Made by a program: the position numbers and the translations under genes. From an uncultured Clostridium sp. (GTDB lineage: Bacteria; Bacillota; Clostridia; TANB77; CAG-508), in contig USEX01000015.1 of assembly GCA_900553755.1 (NCBI GenBank), positions 1 to 31,857 on the forward strand: a stretch of 31,857 bases of DNA. The letters are read 5' to 3'. This document shows, piece by piece, positions 16,038 to 24,814 of this stretch; position 1 is the first letter of the stretch; every line of letters begins with the position of its first letter. Below the pieces are notes generated by a model. The model ran no database searches and was not told the DNA's origin. It worked only from the letters and a program-made list of their open reading frames with translations.

Positions 16038-17030
16038 ATGTTGGAAGAAAAAGTATTAGAAACAATAAAGAAATATAATTTATTACAAGAAAAAGACACA
16101 GTAATAGTTGCTGTGTCTGGTGGTCCTGATTCAATGTGTTTACTAAATTCATTAGTAAATTTAAAAGAAAAACTTAAATTAAATAAAATAGCAGTTGCAC
16201 ATGTTAACCACATGCTAAGGAAAGAAGCACAAGAAGAAACCGAGTATGTGAAAAAATATTGTGAAAATAAAAATATAGAAATTTATATAAAATATGCTAA
16301 TATAAAAGAAATTTCTGAGAATAATAAAATTAGTGAAGAAACTGCAGGAAGAGAAGAAAGATATAAATTCTTCGAAGAAATAGAAAGCAAGATAAATGCA
16401 AATAAAATAGCAATAGCTCACAACTTAAATGATAATGCAGAAACAGTACTAATGCATTTCATAAGAGGAACAGGAATAAATGGATTAACAGGAATAAAGC
16501 CATATAGAGATGGAAAATATATCAGGCCGTTAATAGAATGTGATAGGAAAGAAATAGAAGAGTATTGCAAAGAAAAAAAATTAAATCCGAGGTATGATAA
16601 ATCAAATTTAGATAATAATTATACAAGAAATAAAATTAGAAATTTGTTGATTCCAGAATTAAAAGAAAACTACAATCCTAATATCATTTCTGGAATAAAC
16701 AAATTATCAAGAATAGTGTTAAAAGAAGAAGAATATATAAATAAAATTCTGCTAGAAACTTATAATGAAATTTTATTACAAAAAGAAGACAACAAAATAA
16801 CAATTAATTTAAGAAAATTTAACAAATTGGACGAATATATAAAGGAAAGACTAATAATTTATATAATAGCAAAATTATTTGGAGATGCCAGAGGAATAGA
16901 AAATATTCATGTTTTTGACATAGTAAAATTATGTGAGAAAAATGTGGGAAACAAATATCTAACACCTAATAAAAACTTAAAAATATTTGTTAAATCGGGT
17001 GAAGTATCATATGAAAAACTATTGAAATAG
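16038..17030 (+). CDS. tilS: tRNA(Ile) lysidine synthase TilS, short form
   Basis: TilS changes C34 of the CAU-anticodon tRNA-Ile to lysidine so that it reads AUA, a codon used very often in this AT-rich DNA. The PP-loop ATP-binding motif is SGGPDS (27-32). Also present are HVNHMLRKEAQ, AHNLNDNAETVLMHFIRGTG, GLTGI and the RYDKSN plus RNKIR segment typical of TilS. At 330 residues it is about 100 shorter than the Bacillus type; most of the C-terminal tRNA-binding domain seems absent, though the end (LTPNKNLKIFVKSGE) may be a remnant. AAAGGA precedes the ATG. In Bacillus an hpt gene lies between tilS and ftsH; here it is missing. Confidence 0.93.
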   Translation: MLEEKVLETIKKYNLLQEKDTVIVAVSGGPDSMCLLNSLVNLKEKLKLNKIAVAHVNHMLRKEAQEETEYVKKYCENKNIEIYIKYANIKEISENNKISEETAGREERYKFFEEIESKINANKIAIAHNLNDNAETVLMHFIRGTGINGLTGIKPYRDGKYIRPLIECDRKEIEEYCKEKKLNPRYDKSNLDNNYTRNKIRNLLIPELKENYNPNIISGINKLSRIVLKEEEYINKILLETYNEILLQKEDNKITINLRKFNKLDEYIKERLIIYIIAKLFGDARGIENIHVFDIVKLCEKNVGNKYLTPNKNLKIFVKSGEVSYEKLLK

Positions 17031-17031
17031 T

Positions 17032-17040
17032 TGCTATAAT
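17032..17040 (+). promoter_or_regulatory. Extended -10 promoter candidate for ftsH
   Basis: TGCTATAAT (17032-17040) follows the tilS stop codon and has a perfect TATAAT with the TGn extension, about 49 bases before the ftsH start. No good -35 box accompanies it. Confidence 0.5.
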
Positions 17041-17088
17041 GTGATATATTTTCATAATACAAGGGATGAACTTAAAGGAGGAAAAAAA

Positions 17089-18894
17089 TTGAAAAATAGT
17101 TTAAAAACACTAGCAGTATGGTTAATAATAGGGGTAATATTAATAGTATTGATCTCATCAATATTAGATAATGCAAACACAAAATTATCATATTCAGAAT
17201 TAATTGCAAAAATAGAGGCAGATGCAGTTGAATCAATAGAATTAGAAGCTGATGGTTCTGCAGCTATAGTAAAACTAAAAAATGATAATGTAGAAAAAAC
17301 AGTTAATATACCAAGTGTAGATAATTTAATGCAAAACTTGGAAGAAACAATGAAAGCTGGTACAGTAAAAGTTACTGAAAAATCAGAATCTGTATTTATG
17401 ATTTTCTTAACATTTTTAACACCAGTAGGAATAGTAATAATCTTCTTATTATTCTGGTTCTTTATAATGAGTTCTGGAAATGCACAAAACGGAAACAAAA
17501 CAATGACATTTGGAAAAAGCAAAGCTAGAATACTAAATCCAAACGATAAAAATAGAGTAACATTTGATGATGTTGCAGGTGTTGATGAAGAAAAAGAAGA
17601 ATTAGAAGAAATAGTTGAATTTTTAAAGAATCCTAAAAAATTCACAGAAATGGGAGCAAGAATTCCAAAAGGTGTTTTGTTAGTAGGTCAACCAGGAACT
17701 GGTAAAACATTACTTGCAAAAGCAGTTGCTGGCGAAGCTGGTGTACCATTTTTTATAATAAGTGGTTCAGATTTCGTTGAAATGTTTGTTGGTGTTGGTG
17801 CGTCACGTGTAAGAGACTTATTTGAAGAAGCAAAAAAGAAAGCCCCATGTATAATATTCATAGATGAAATAGATGCCGTTGGTCGTCAAAGAGGAGCAGG
17901 CCTTGGCGGAGGACATGATGAAAGAGAGCAAACATTAAACCAATTATTAGTTGAAATGGATGGATTTGCAGCTAATGAAGGTGTTATAGTTCTTGCTGCA
18001 ACAAATAGACCAGATGTATTAGATAAAGCATTGTTAAGACCTGGTAGATTTGATAGACAAATAGTAGTATCTCTTCCAGATGTAAGAGCAAGAGAGCAAA
18101 TACTAGAAGTTCATAGCAGACAAAAGAAGTTCGCAGACGATGTTAATTTAAAAATAATAGCTAAAAACACAGCCGGATTTGCTGGAGCAGATTTGGAAAA
18201 TGTATTAAACGAAGCAGCTCTTTTAGCAGCTAGAAGAAACCTAAAAGCTATAGGTGAAAGAGAAATAGAAGATGCCATGGTAAAAGTAACTATGGGACCT
18301 GAAAAAACAACAAGAGTAAGAAGTGAAAAAGAAAAGAAATTAGTGGCATACCATGAGGCAGGCCATGCAGTGGTAAGTAGATTTTTACCAACTCAAGATG
18401 CCGTACATGAAATTTCTATTGTTCCAAGAGGAATGGCTGGAGGATACACAATGTATCAACCAACAGAGGATAAATCATTTATGTCTAAAACAGAAATGCA
18501 AGAGCAAATTGTATCTCTATTAGGCGGAAGAGCAGCAGAAGCTTTAATATTAGATGATATATCAACAGGAGCAAGCAACGATATAGAAAGAGCAACAAAG
18601 ATTGCAAAAGCAATGGTAACAAAATATGGTATGAGCCAACGTATAGGTACTATTACTTTAGGTTCAGACCAAGAAGAAGTATTTATAGGTAGAGATTTTG
18701 CTCAAGAGAAAACATATTCAGAAGCAACAGCAAGCATAATTGACGAAGAAATGAAAAAGATAATTGATGGTAGCTATGCATCTGCAACAAGAATATTGCA
18801 AAACAATGTAGAAAAATTACATGCAGTAGCACAAGTTCTATTAGAAAAAGAAAAGATTACTGGCGAGGAATTTGAGGCTATATTTAATAACTAA
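17089..18894 (+). CDS. ftsH: ATP-dependent zinc metalloprotease FtsH, TTG start
   Basis: FtsH is a membrane AAA+ protease that degrades misfolded membrane proteins and regulators. The start is taken as TTG 17089, because AAAGGAGG ends seven bases before it; an in-frame GTG at 17041 would put this ribosome site inside the gene. The 601-residue product has membrane segments at about 7-25 and 102-126 flanking an extracytoplasmic domain. The AAA module has Walker A GQPGTGKT (200-207), Walker B IIFIDE (255-260) and the second region of homology around NRPDVLDKALLRPGRFD. The protease domain has the zinc motif HEAGH (422-426) and the STGASNDI segment of the third ligand. The C-terminal tail is short. 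It could be co-transcribed with tilS or started from the extended -10 site. Confidence 0.97.
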   Translation: MKNSLKTLAVWLIIGVILIVLISSILDNANTKLSYSELIAKIEADAVESIELEADGSAAIVKLKNDNVEKTVNIPSVDNLMQNLEETMKAGTVKVTEKSESVFMIFLTFLTPVGIVIIFLLFWFFIMSSGNAQNGNKTMTFGKSKARILNPNDKNRVTFDDVAGVDEEKEELEEIVEFLKNPKKFTEMGARIPKGVLLVGQPGTGKTLLAKAVAGEAGVPFFIISGSDFVEMFVGVGASRVRDLFEEAKKKAPCIIFIDEIDAVGRQRGAGLGGGHDEREQTLNQLLVEMDGFAANEGVIVLAATNRPDVLDKALLRPGRFDRQIVVSLPDVRAREQILEVHSRQKKFADDVNLKIIAKNTAGFAGADLENVLNEAALLAARRNLKAIGEREIEDAMVKVTMGPEKTTRVRSEKEKKLVAYHEAGHAVVSRFLPTQDAVHEISIVPRGMAGGYTMYQPTEDKSFMSKTEMQEQIVSLLGGRAAEALILDDISTGASNDIERATKIAKAMVTKYGMSQRIGTITLGSDQEEVFIGRDFAQEKTYSEATASIIDEEMKKIIDGSYASATRILQNNVEKLHAVAQVLLEKEKITGEEFEAIFNN

Positions 18895-18907
18895 AAGGAG
18901 AAAAAAC

Positions 18908-19246
18908 GTGGAGATTATTGCGACTATACTAGTTTTACTATTTATAATATTTTCATTAGTAGTTTTTGCAGTTATACAATTGCAAATGGCAGGTATAGAA
19001 GTAAAAGACTTTTGGTCTTTTATAAATGCAAACCAGGAGTTGGACAAATTGTATGCTTTTTCCAAAAAGTATGAAAAAATGTCACCACAAGAGCAGATAA
19101 TATTTTTACAAGCAGCAGAGAAAATGTCGGATGCATTTGGAAAAGTTCCTTCCATGATGTGGGAAGAAGAGTATCAAAAGTATAGAGATGTAATGGACAT
19201 ATATAAAGATATAAAAATGAATAGATGGATATCATCATCAAGATGA
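18908..19246 (+). CDS. Small single-pass membrane protein of unknown function, GTG start
   Basis: This 112-residue protein starts at GTG 18908, where AAAGGAG ends seven bases upstream, directly behind ftsH. An N-terminal membrane helix (about 3-25; IIATILVLLFIIFSLVVFAVI) is followed by a soluble charged tail (ELDKLYAFSKKYEKMSPQEQIIFLQAAEKMSDAFGKVPSMMWEEEYQKYRDVM), which is mostly predicted helix. No family is recognised. The tight coupling to ftsH (13-base gap) suggests co-expression. A role as an FtsH modulator or substrate adaptor is possible, but nothing in the sequence proves it. Confidence 0.75.
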   Translation: MEIIATILVLLFIIFSLVVFAVIQLQMAGIEVKDFWSFINANQELDKLYAFSKKYEKMSPQEQIIFLQAAEKMSDAFGKVPSMMWEEEYQKYRDVMDIYKDIKMNRWISSSR

Positions 19247-19308
19247 TAACACTTTAAAGAGAATGGTCATAATATATTATAAACTTTCAATAAAAGGGGA
19301 TACCGTGA

Positions 19309-20442
19309 ATGAAAATAATATATTGTGACCATTCTGCTACTACAAAGGTAAAAAAAGAAGTTCTTAATGAAATGATTCCATATTATTTGAATCAATATGG
19401 TAATGCATCTTCGCCATATAGTGTGGGAAGAGATGCTAAATATGCTATTAGCCAAGCAAGGAGGAGAGTAGCAAGAGCAATTAACGCATCGGCACAGGAA
19501 ATATACTTTACTTCTTGCGGCAGCGAAAGCGATAATTTAGCATTAAAAGGATTTTGCCACGCTAATAAACAAAAAGGGAAACATATAATAACAAGTAAAA
19601 TAGAACATCCAGCGATTCTTCAAACTTGTTTAACTTTGGAAAAAGAAGGTTTTGAAGTTATTTACTTAGACGTAGATAAAAATGGATTTGTAGATATTAA
19701 TCAATTAACAAATGCTATAAGAAAAGATACTATATTAGTAAGTATAATGACGGCGAATAATGAGATTGGTACTATAGAGGATATAAAAGCTATAGGAAGC
19801 ATTTGTAAAAACAATAACATCATATTCCATACCGATTCGGTTCAAGCAATTGGAAATGTAAAAATAGATGTTCAAGAGATGAATATAGATATGCTTTCTA
19901 TGTCTGCTCATAAGTTCTATGGTCCTAAAGGTGTAGGAGCTTTATATGTAAGAGAAGGAATAGAGTTTGATAGAATTCAAGATGGGGGACATCAAGAAAG
20001 GGATAAAAGATCAGGTACAGAGAATGTTGCAGGGATTGCAGGCTTAGGAAAGGCAATAGAGCTGGCATCAAACAATTTTGATGATTATACAAAAAAGTTA
20101 ACTACTATTAGAGATTACTTTATAGATAAAGCAATAAAAGAATTCGGAAAAGAAAACGTGCGTATAAACGGCGATTTAAATAAAAGATTGCCAGGACATG
20201 TAAGCATTTCGTTTAGAGGGAAAGATAGCAATTTAATCTTACTAGAGCTAGACAAAAAAGGAATATGTGCCTCAGGAGGTTCAGCATGCTGTTCATCTTC
20301 AGCTACTCCATCACATGTATTGCAAGCAATAAAATTAGAAAGAGAATGGGCAGAAGGAACCATAAGATTGACATTTGGAGACGATAATACAAAAGAAGAT
20401 GTAGATTATATAATAGAATCATTAAAAGAAATAATAAAATAA
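19309..20442 (+). CDS. Cysteine desulfurase, NifS/IscS class
   Basis: This 377-residue pyridoxal-phosphate enzyme removes sulfur from cysteine for iron-sulfur clusters or thionucleosides. The motifs seen are YCDHSATTKV at the N-terminus, His100 in KIEHPAI, HTDSVQAIG, the cofactor lysine Lys202 in SMSAHKFYGPKG, RSGTENVAG and the sulfur-carrying cysteine (Cys327) in GGSACCSSSATPSHVL. The active-site loop carries a doubled cysteine, SACC, where most relatives have SACT. No iscU, nifU or mnmA gene is adjacent, so the sulfur acceptor is not indicated. AAAAGGGG lies nine bases before the ATG. The 3' end faces a minus-strand pair. Confidence 0.93.
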   Translation: MKIIYCDHSATTKVKKEVLNEMIPYYLNQYGNASSPYSVGRDAKYAISQARRRVARAINASAQEIYFTSCGSESDNLALKGFCHANKQKGKHIITSKIEHPAILQTCLTLEKEGFEVIYLDVDKNGFVDINQLTNAIRKDTILVSIMTANNEIGTIEDIKAIGSICKNNNIIFHTDSVQAIGNVKIDVQEMNIDMLSMSAHKFYGPKGVGALYVREGIEFDRIQDGGHQERDKRSGTENVAGIAGLGKAIELASNNFDDYTKKLTTIRDYFIDKAIKEFGKENVRINGDLNKRLPGHVSISFRGKDSNLILLELDKKGICASGGSACCSSSATPSHVLQAIKLEREWAEGTIRLTFGDDNTKEDVDYIIESLKEIIK

Positions 20443-20485
20443 AAAAGCAAGCTTCAGGTCAAATTCATGACTTGAAGCTTTGCTT
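20439..20485 (-). terminator. Strong terminator of the minus-strand two-gene unit
   Basis: A long hairpin (20445-20461 with 20468-20485, one bulge and one G-T pair) is followed on the minus strand by TTTTTTATTTT. On the plus strand it lacks a T-run, so it mainly ends the minus-strand transcript, although it may also slow read-through from the desulfurase gene. Confidence 0.85.
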
Positions 20486-20488
20486 CAA

Positions 20489-20797
20489 TTAGGATGTTTG
20501 CTCTTCAAACTCTTTGTTGATTTTGTCAACGAAGGCTCCTGCTCCAAAAGAGAGGCTGTATGGAAGGTTAATGATATATTCTCCCTCAACCATACCGTCG
20601 TTGGTTACAACCTTGGAAAAGTTGTAAGAAACATAGCACAAAGCAAAGAATTTTTTGCATTTTCGTACAATTTTTTTCTCAACCATATGACAAGAGTCTC
20701 GAACAGATGCAATTGAATCATCTTTACTACAGTTGGTTTTTATTCGAATCCTAATATTCCGAGGATTCTTACAAAGGTTTGCACTAATTTGATTCAT
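20489..20797 (-). CDS. Unrecognised 102-residue protein, second gene of a minus-strand pair
   Basis: This is a real gene by context: a strong AAGGAGGT ribosome site lies six bases before the ATG, a good terminator follows the stop, and a partner gene lies 12 bases upstream. The product contains five cysteines (NLCKNP, TNCSKD, DSCHMV, RKCKKF, ALCYVS) and a basic stretch RNIRIRIKTN; it has no membrane segment or known motif. Arginine codons include CGG and CGA, unlike the AGA-dominated neighbours, which suggests recent acquisition. No family is recognised. The small size, pairing and foreign codon use would fit a mobile islet or toxin-antitoxin pair, but there is no direct support. Confidence 0.65.
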   Translation of the reverse strand: MNQISANLCKNPRNIRIRIKTNCSKDDSIASVRDSCHMVEKKIVRKCKKFFALCYVSYNFSKVVTNDGMVEGEYIINLPYSLSFGAGAFVDKINKEFEEQTS

Positions 20798-20809
20798 TTA
20801 CAGACCTCC

Positions 20810-21115
20810 TTAAAATAAAAACTTTTGAATTTTTTCTTGAGTAGCGTTAGAAACATTTACTGTTGCCAGTAAATATTCTCGAACTTCCTGAGGAGAATTT
20901 ACATTATATGATTTCACAACATTAATTTCGATGTTGCTAGTAAATTGTCTCAGAAACTTTCTTAGCATGCTTTTGGCATTTTCAGATGTATCTGAAAATT
21001 CTAGATAGAAATTCCGATAGAACATAACCTCAGTGGTATTTCTCGAAGAAAATTTGACCTTATCAGGAATCTGGAGACCAAATTCTTTTAATGGTTTAAT
21101 GTTTGATAATTTCAT
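20810..21115 (-). CDS. Unrecognised 101-residue protein, first gene of a minus-strand pair
   Basis: The start is set at ATG 21115 because GAAAGGA lies nine bases upstream; an in-frame ATG at 21133 would overlap that site. The soluble product begins MKLSNIKPLKEFGLQIPDKV and includes FYRNFYLEFSDTSENAKSMLRKFLRQF. It looks like a small alpha-beta protein, with alternating strand and helix by eye. It has no cysteine, membrane segment or known motif. CGA and CGG arginine codons again stand out from the neighbours. A promoter lies upstream, and the second gene of the pair follows after 12 bases. Function unknown. Confidence 0.65.
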   Translation of the reverse strand: MKLSNIKPLKEFGLQIPDKVKFSSRNTTEVMFYRNFYLEFSDTSENAKSMLRKFLRQFTSNIEINVVKSYNVNSPQEVREYLLATVNVSNATQEKIQKFLF

Positions 21116-21162
21116 AAAACAACATCCTTTCAAAATTAGTGATAAAATACACCTCTACCATT

Positions 21163-21191
21163 ATTATATCACAAATTAACATAATATGCAA
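21163..21191 (-). promoter_or_regulatory. Promoter of the minus-strand two-gene unit
   Basis: On the minus strand TTGCAT (21191-21186) and a perfect TATAAT (21168-21163) have a 17-base spacer, about 48 bases upstream of the first start codon. Confidence 0.6.
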
Positions 21192-21203
21192 TAATATTTT
21201 ATA

Positions 21204-21232
21204 TTGTAAAATTGTCGGTTTTGTAGTAAAAT
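21204..21232 (+). promoter_or_regulatory. Promoter for mfd
   Basis: TTGTAA (21204-21209), a 17-base spacer and TAAAAT (21227-21232) lie 35 bases before the mfd ATG, divergent from the minus-strand unit. Confidence 0.55.
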
Positions 21233-21267
21233 AGAAGCTGTGAAAAATTTAGGAGATATATTTACTC

Positions 21268-24200
21268 ATGAACTTTTTAATTGAAGATTTGAAAAAAGCT
21301 AATAAATTTTTAGAATATGTAGAAGATGTAAAAAATAAATATAGCCCGATAATATTATCTGGTTTATCAAGCGTTGGAAAAATACAGCTTGTGGAAGCAA
21401 CAAGGGAATATACAAATAAAAATATTTGCTTGGTAACGTACAATGAATTGCAAGCAAGAAAAATTGTGCAAGACTTGAAATATTTTTCAAGTAATGTATT
21501 TTATTTTCCAAAAAGAGAAATAGCATCATATGATTATGTGGCTGAAAGCAAAGATTTGCCATATGAAAGAATAGAAACATTAAATAAAATCTTTGAGCAA
21601 GATAAGAATAATAAGAGTGCTAAAATTATTGTGGTAACGACAATAGAAGCAATAATGCAAAAGATGATTACTAAAAAAGATATATACCAAAATATTTTGG
21701 AATTTAAATTAGGAAAGTCATTAGATTTAGACAAATTAAAACAGGATTTAATCCATTTAGGATATGAAAGGTCAGATATAGTAGATGGAAAAGGCCAGTT
21801 TAGTGTAAGAGGCGGCATTTTAGATATAGGAACTACAAAAACACAGGGAATAAGAATTGAGTTCTGGGGAGATGAAGTTGATTCAATAAGAAGCTTTAGT
21901 ATTACATCACAAAGAACGAATAAAATGCTTGAGGAAGCTAGAATATATCCATCACATGAGCTTATAGTAACAAAGAATTTAGAAAAAATATGTGAAGAAA
22001 TAATGGCCAAAGAAAAAAACGAAGATGTTTTAGATGATGTGGAGTTAATTAAATCCGGAAATTATATTAGCAAAATAGATAAATATTTTGATAGTTTTTA
22101 TGATGAAAAATGTAGTTTTTTAGATTATTTTGATGAAAATTATTTGCTTTGCATAGATGATATAGACAAGATAAATGCAAGGCAGGAGAATATTCTAAAG
22201 GATAATAATCAACTAATAGAAACATTGATACAAAAACGAAGGGCTGTACCAAATGCAATAAACAATATTTCAAAAGTAAATTTGGAGGGAAAAGAAGGCA
22301 CAGCAATATATTTATATGAATCAGATTTATTGCAAAACAGCAAACCAGTAAAATTTTCGACAAATGTATTTAATTTTAAATATAGAGATTTGCATTTCTT
22401 TAAAAGCGAATTGAATATATTGGCACAAGATATAAAAAAGGCAATTGATGAAAATAAGAATGTAATAATTTTATCTGGTAATGAGGCTGGAGCAAAAAAG
22501 GTAGAGGCCTTATTAGAACAAGAAAATATAAATTATAAATATTTTGAAAGGCTAGAAGATGCCCAAGAAAAAATTTATACGAACTCAATAAAATCAGAAT
22601 TAAAAAATAAAAGAGTAGTAATCTCAAATGGAACCTTTTCATCAGGCTTTGAGTGTTATGACCTAAATTTAGTAGTAATAACCGGTGAAGATTTTATAAA
22701 TAAACAACAAAAAAAGAGAAAGAGCACGGATGCTTTTAAGCAAGGAGAGAAAGTAGTTTTTGCGGACTTAAGAGCTGGCGATTATATAGTGCACAAAACA
22801 CAGGGAATTGGTATATACATTGGTGTAAATACAATTACCACTGTAGATGGAATTACGAAAGATTATATAAAAATAAAATATAAAAATGACGATGTTTTGT
22901 ATGTTCCAACAGATATGCTTGATAACATTAGAAAGTTTATAGGTGGAGGAGAAGCAGAGCCTAAATTAAACAGATTAGGAAGCAAAGAATGGGAGAATAC
23001 AAAAGCAAGGGTTAAATCTAATTTAAGAGAAGTAGCAAGAGATTTGCTAGAACTATATGCAAAAAGGCAAAATGCAAAAGGCTATATGTTTTCTAAGGAT
23101 ACACCATGGCAGAAACAATTTGAAGATAGCTTCCCATATAATGAAACAGATGACCAGCTAAGATGTATTGAAGAAGTAAAAAAAGATATGGAATCTGATA
23201 AGCCTATGGACCGATTACTATGCGGTGATGTAGGATATGGAAAAACGGAAGTTGCAATTAGGGCTGCATTTAAAGCTGTGATGGACCAAAAACAAGTTGC
23301 TTATTTAGTACCTACCACGATTTTGGCGAACCAACAATATGAAGAATTTAAGAGCAGAATGAGTGAATTTGCGGTAAATGTAGAATTGCTTAACAGATTC
23401 AGAACTAAAAAAGAGCAAGAAGAAGTTATAAGAAAATTAAAACTTGGAGAAGTAGATGTAGTTGTTGGCACACATAGAATTCTAAGCAAAGATGTAGAGT
23501 TTAAAGATTTAGGACTTTTAATAGTAGATGAGGAGCATAGATTTGGCGTAAAAGATAAAGAAAAAATTAAAAAGATTAAGGAAAATATAGATGTATTAAC
23601 AATGACAGCAACACCAATTCCTAGAACATTGCATATGTCTATAGTAGGAATTAGAGATATGTCGGTTATATATGAGCCACCTCAAAATAGAAAGCCGGTT
23701 CAAACTTATGTGCTAGAATATGATGACGAAATTATAAAAGAAGCTATTACTAAAGAATTGGAAAGAAATGGGCAGGTATTTTATTTATTTAACAATGTTG
23801 AAAGAATAATTAGAAAAGCAGATGAAATATCTAAATTAGTGCCAGAAGCAAAGGTAGAGTTTGCGCATGGAAAGATGACTGGAAATGAGATAGAAAGCAT
23901 AATGCAAGATTTTATAGATCATAAAATAGATGTTTTAGTATGCACAACTATTTTGGAATCTGGAATTGATATACCAAATGCAAACACAATAATTGTAGAA
24001 AATGCTGATAGACTAGGATTAGCACAGCTATATCAAATTAGAGGAAGAGTTGGTAGAGCTGATAAACAAGGCTATGCATATATTACCTACAGAAGAGATA
24101 AATTGTTATCAGAAGTGGCAGATAAAAGGTTGAAGGCAATAAAAGAATTTACCGAATTTGGCTCTGGATTTAAAATAGCAATGAGAGACTTAGAGATAAG

Positions 24201-24768
24201 AGGAGCAGGAAGTTTACTGGGCGAAATTCAGTCTGGACATATGGAACAAGTTGGATATGATACATATTGCAAGTTATTAGATGAGGTAGTAAAAGAAATG
24301 CAAGGTATCACAGTAAAACAAGAAAAAGATATTCAAATAGATATCAATTTATCAAGTTACATACCAGAAAATTACATAGAAGATACTGCACAAAAAATTG
24401 AAATTTATCAAGATATTGCATTGTGCAGAAATGATAAAGACATAGAAGATGTTATTGATGAAATAATAGATAGATATGGAAGCATGCCACAAGAAGTTGA
24501 AAACCTTATAGAAATAGCTAGAATCAAAATATTGTGTAGAACTGCAAATGTGCTAAAGATAGTACAAAGAACAGATGCTGTTGTATTTTATTTGGATAAA
24601 AACAATATCAAAATTGATGAAAAAATGATAAATATTTTAGTGAAAAAATATGGACCAAAATTAAAATTCTCTCAAGGAGTAGAGCCATATATAACATTAA
24701 AAATATCTTCAAAGGATGAAATAGAAATAATTAGAATGATAAAAGAATTATTAACTATAATATCATAA
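21268..24768 (+). CDS. mfd: Transcription-repair coupling factor Mfd
   Basis: This 1166-residue Superfamily 2 DNA translocase removes stalled RNA polymerase and recruits UvrA to the lesion. The N-terminal UvrB-like part (about 20-370) keeps only a degenerate nucleotide loop (SGLSSVGK), as is normal for the family. The CarD-like polymerase-interacting domain follows near residue 500 (GDYIVHKTQGIGIY). The motor has GDVGYGKTEV (about 653), DEEHRFG (about 753), TMTATPIPRTLHMS and QIRGRVGRADKQGYAY. The C-terminal TRCF domain closes the protein. The length is standard. The ribosome site AGGAG is rather far from the ATG (12 bases). Confidence 0.97.
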   Translation: MNFLIEDLKKANKFLEYVEDVKNKYSPIILSGLSSVGKIQLVEATREYTNKNICLVTYNELQARKIVQDLKYFSSNVFYFPKREIASYDYVAESKDLPYERIETLNKIFEQDKNNKSAKIIVVTTIEAIMQKMITKKDIYQNILEFKLGKSLDLDKLKQDLIHLGYERSDIVDGKGQFSVRGGILDIGTTKTQGIRIEFWGDEVDSIRSFSITSQRTNKMLEEARIYPSHELIVTKNLEKICEEIMAKEKNEDVLDDVELIKSGNYISKIDKYFDSFYDEKCSFLDYFDENYLLCIDDIDKINARQENILKDNNQLIETLIQKRRAVPNAINNISKVNLEGKEGTAIYLYESDLLQNSKPVKFSTNVFNFKYRDLHFFKSELNILAQDIKKAIDENKNVIILSGNEAGAKKVEALLEQENINYKYFERLEDAQEKIYTNSIKSELKNKRVVISNGTFSSGFECYDLNLVVITGEDFINKQQKKRKSTDAFKQGEKVVFADLRAGDYIVHKTQGIGIYIGVNTITTVDGITKDYIKIKYKNDDVLYVPTDMLDNIRKFIGGGEAEPKLNRLGSKEWENTKARVKSNLREVARDLLELYAKRQNAKGYMFSKDTPWQKQFEDSFPYNETDDQLRCIEEVKKDMESDKPMDRLLCGDVGYGKTEVAIRAAFKAVMDQKQVAYLVPTTILANQQYEEFKSRMSEFAVNVELLNRFRTKKEQEEVIRKLKLGEVDVVVGTHRILSKDVEFKDLGLLIVDEEHRFGVKDKEKIKKIKENIDVLTMTATPIPRTLHMSIVGIRDMSVIYEPPQNRKPVQTYVLEYDDEIIKEAITKELERNGQVFYLFNNVERIIRKADEISKLVPEAKVEFAHGKMTGNEIESIMQDFIDHKIDVLVCTTILESGIDIPNANTIIVENADRLGLAQLYQIRGRVGRADKQGYAYITYRRDKLLSEVADKRLKAIKEFTEFGSGFKIAMRDLEIRGAGSLLGEIQSGHMEQVGYDTYCKLLDEVVKEMQGITVKQEKDIQIDINLSSYIPENYIEDTAQKIEIYQDIALCRNDKDIEDVIDEIIDRYGSMPQEVENLIEIARIKILCRTANVLKIVQRTDAVVFYLDKNNIKIDEKMINILVKKYGPKLKFSQGVEPYITLKISSKDEIEIIRMIKELLTIIS

Positions 24769-24814
24769 TATTTTAAGAATAATTGTACAAACTATATGTG
24801 GAGGAAGTTGTAAA

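Noticed and set aside
17052..17645. A 197-codon minus-strand open frame opposite ftsH
   Set aside because: It lies wholly inside ftsH, has Ser/Phe/Ile-rich antisense composition and lacks a supported start signal.
20480..20716. Plus-strand frame over the minus-strand islet
   Set aside because: The minus-strand genes have proper ribosome sites, promoter and terminator; the plus frame has none of these.
20728..20766. TTCGAATCC sequence resembling a tRNA T-loop
   Set aside because: No acceptor, D or anticodon stems can be built around it, and it lies within a coding gene.
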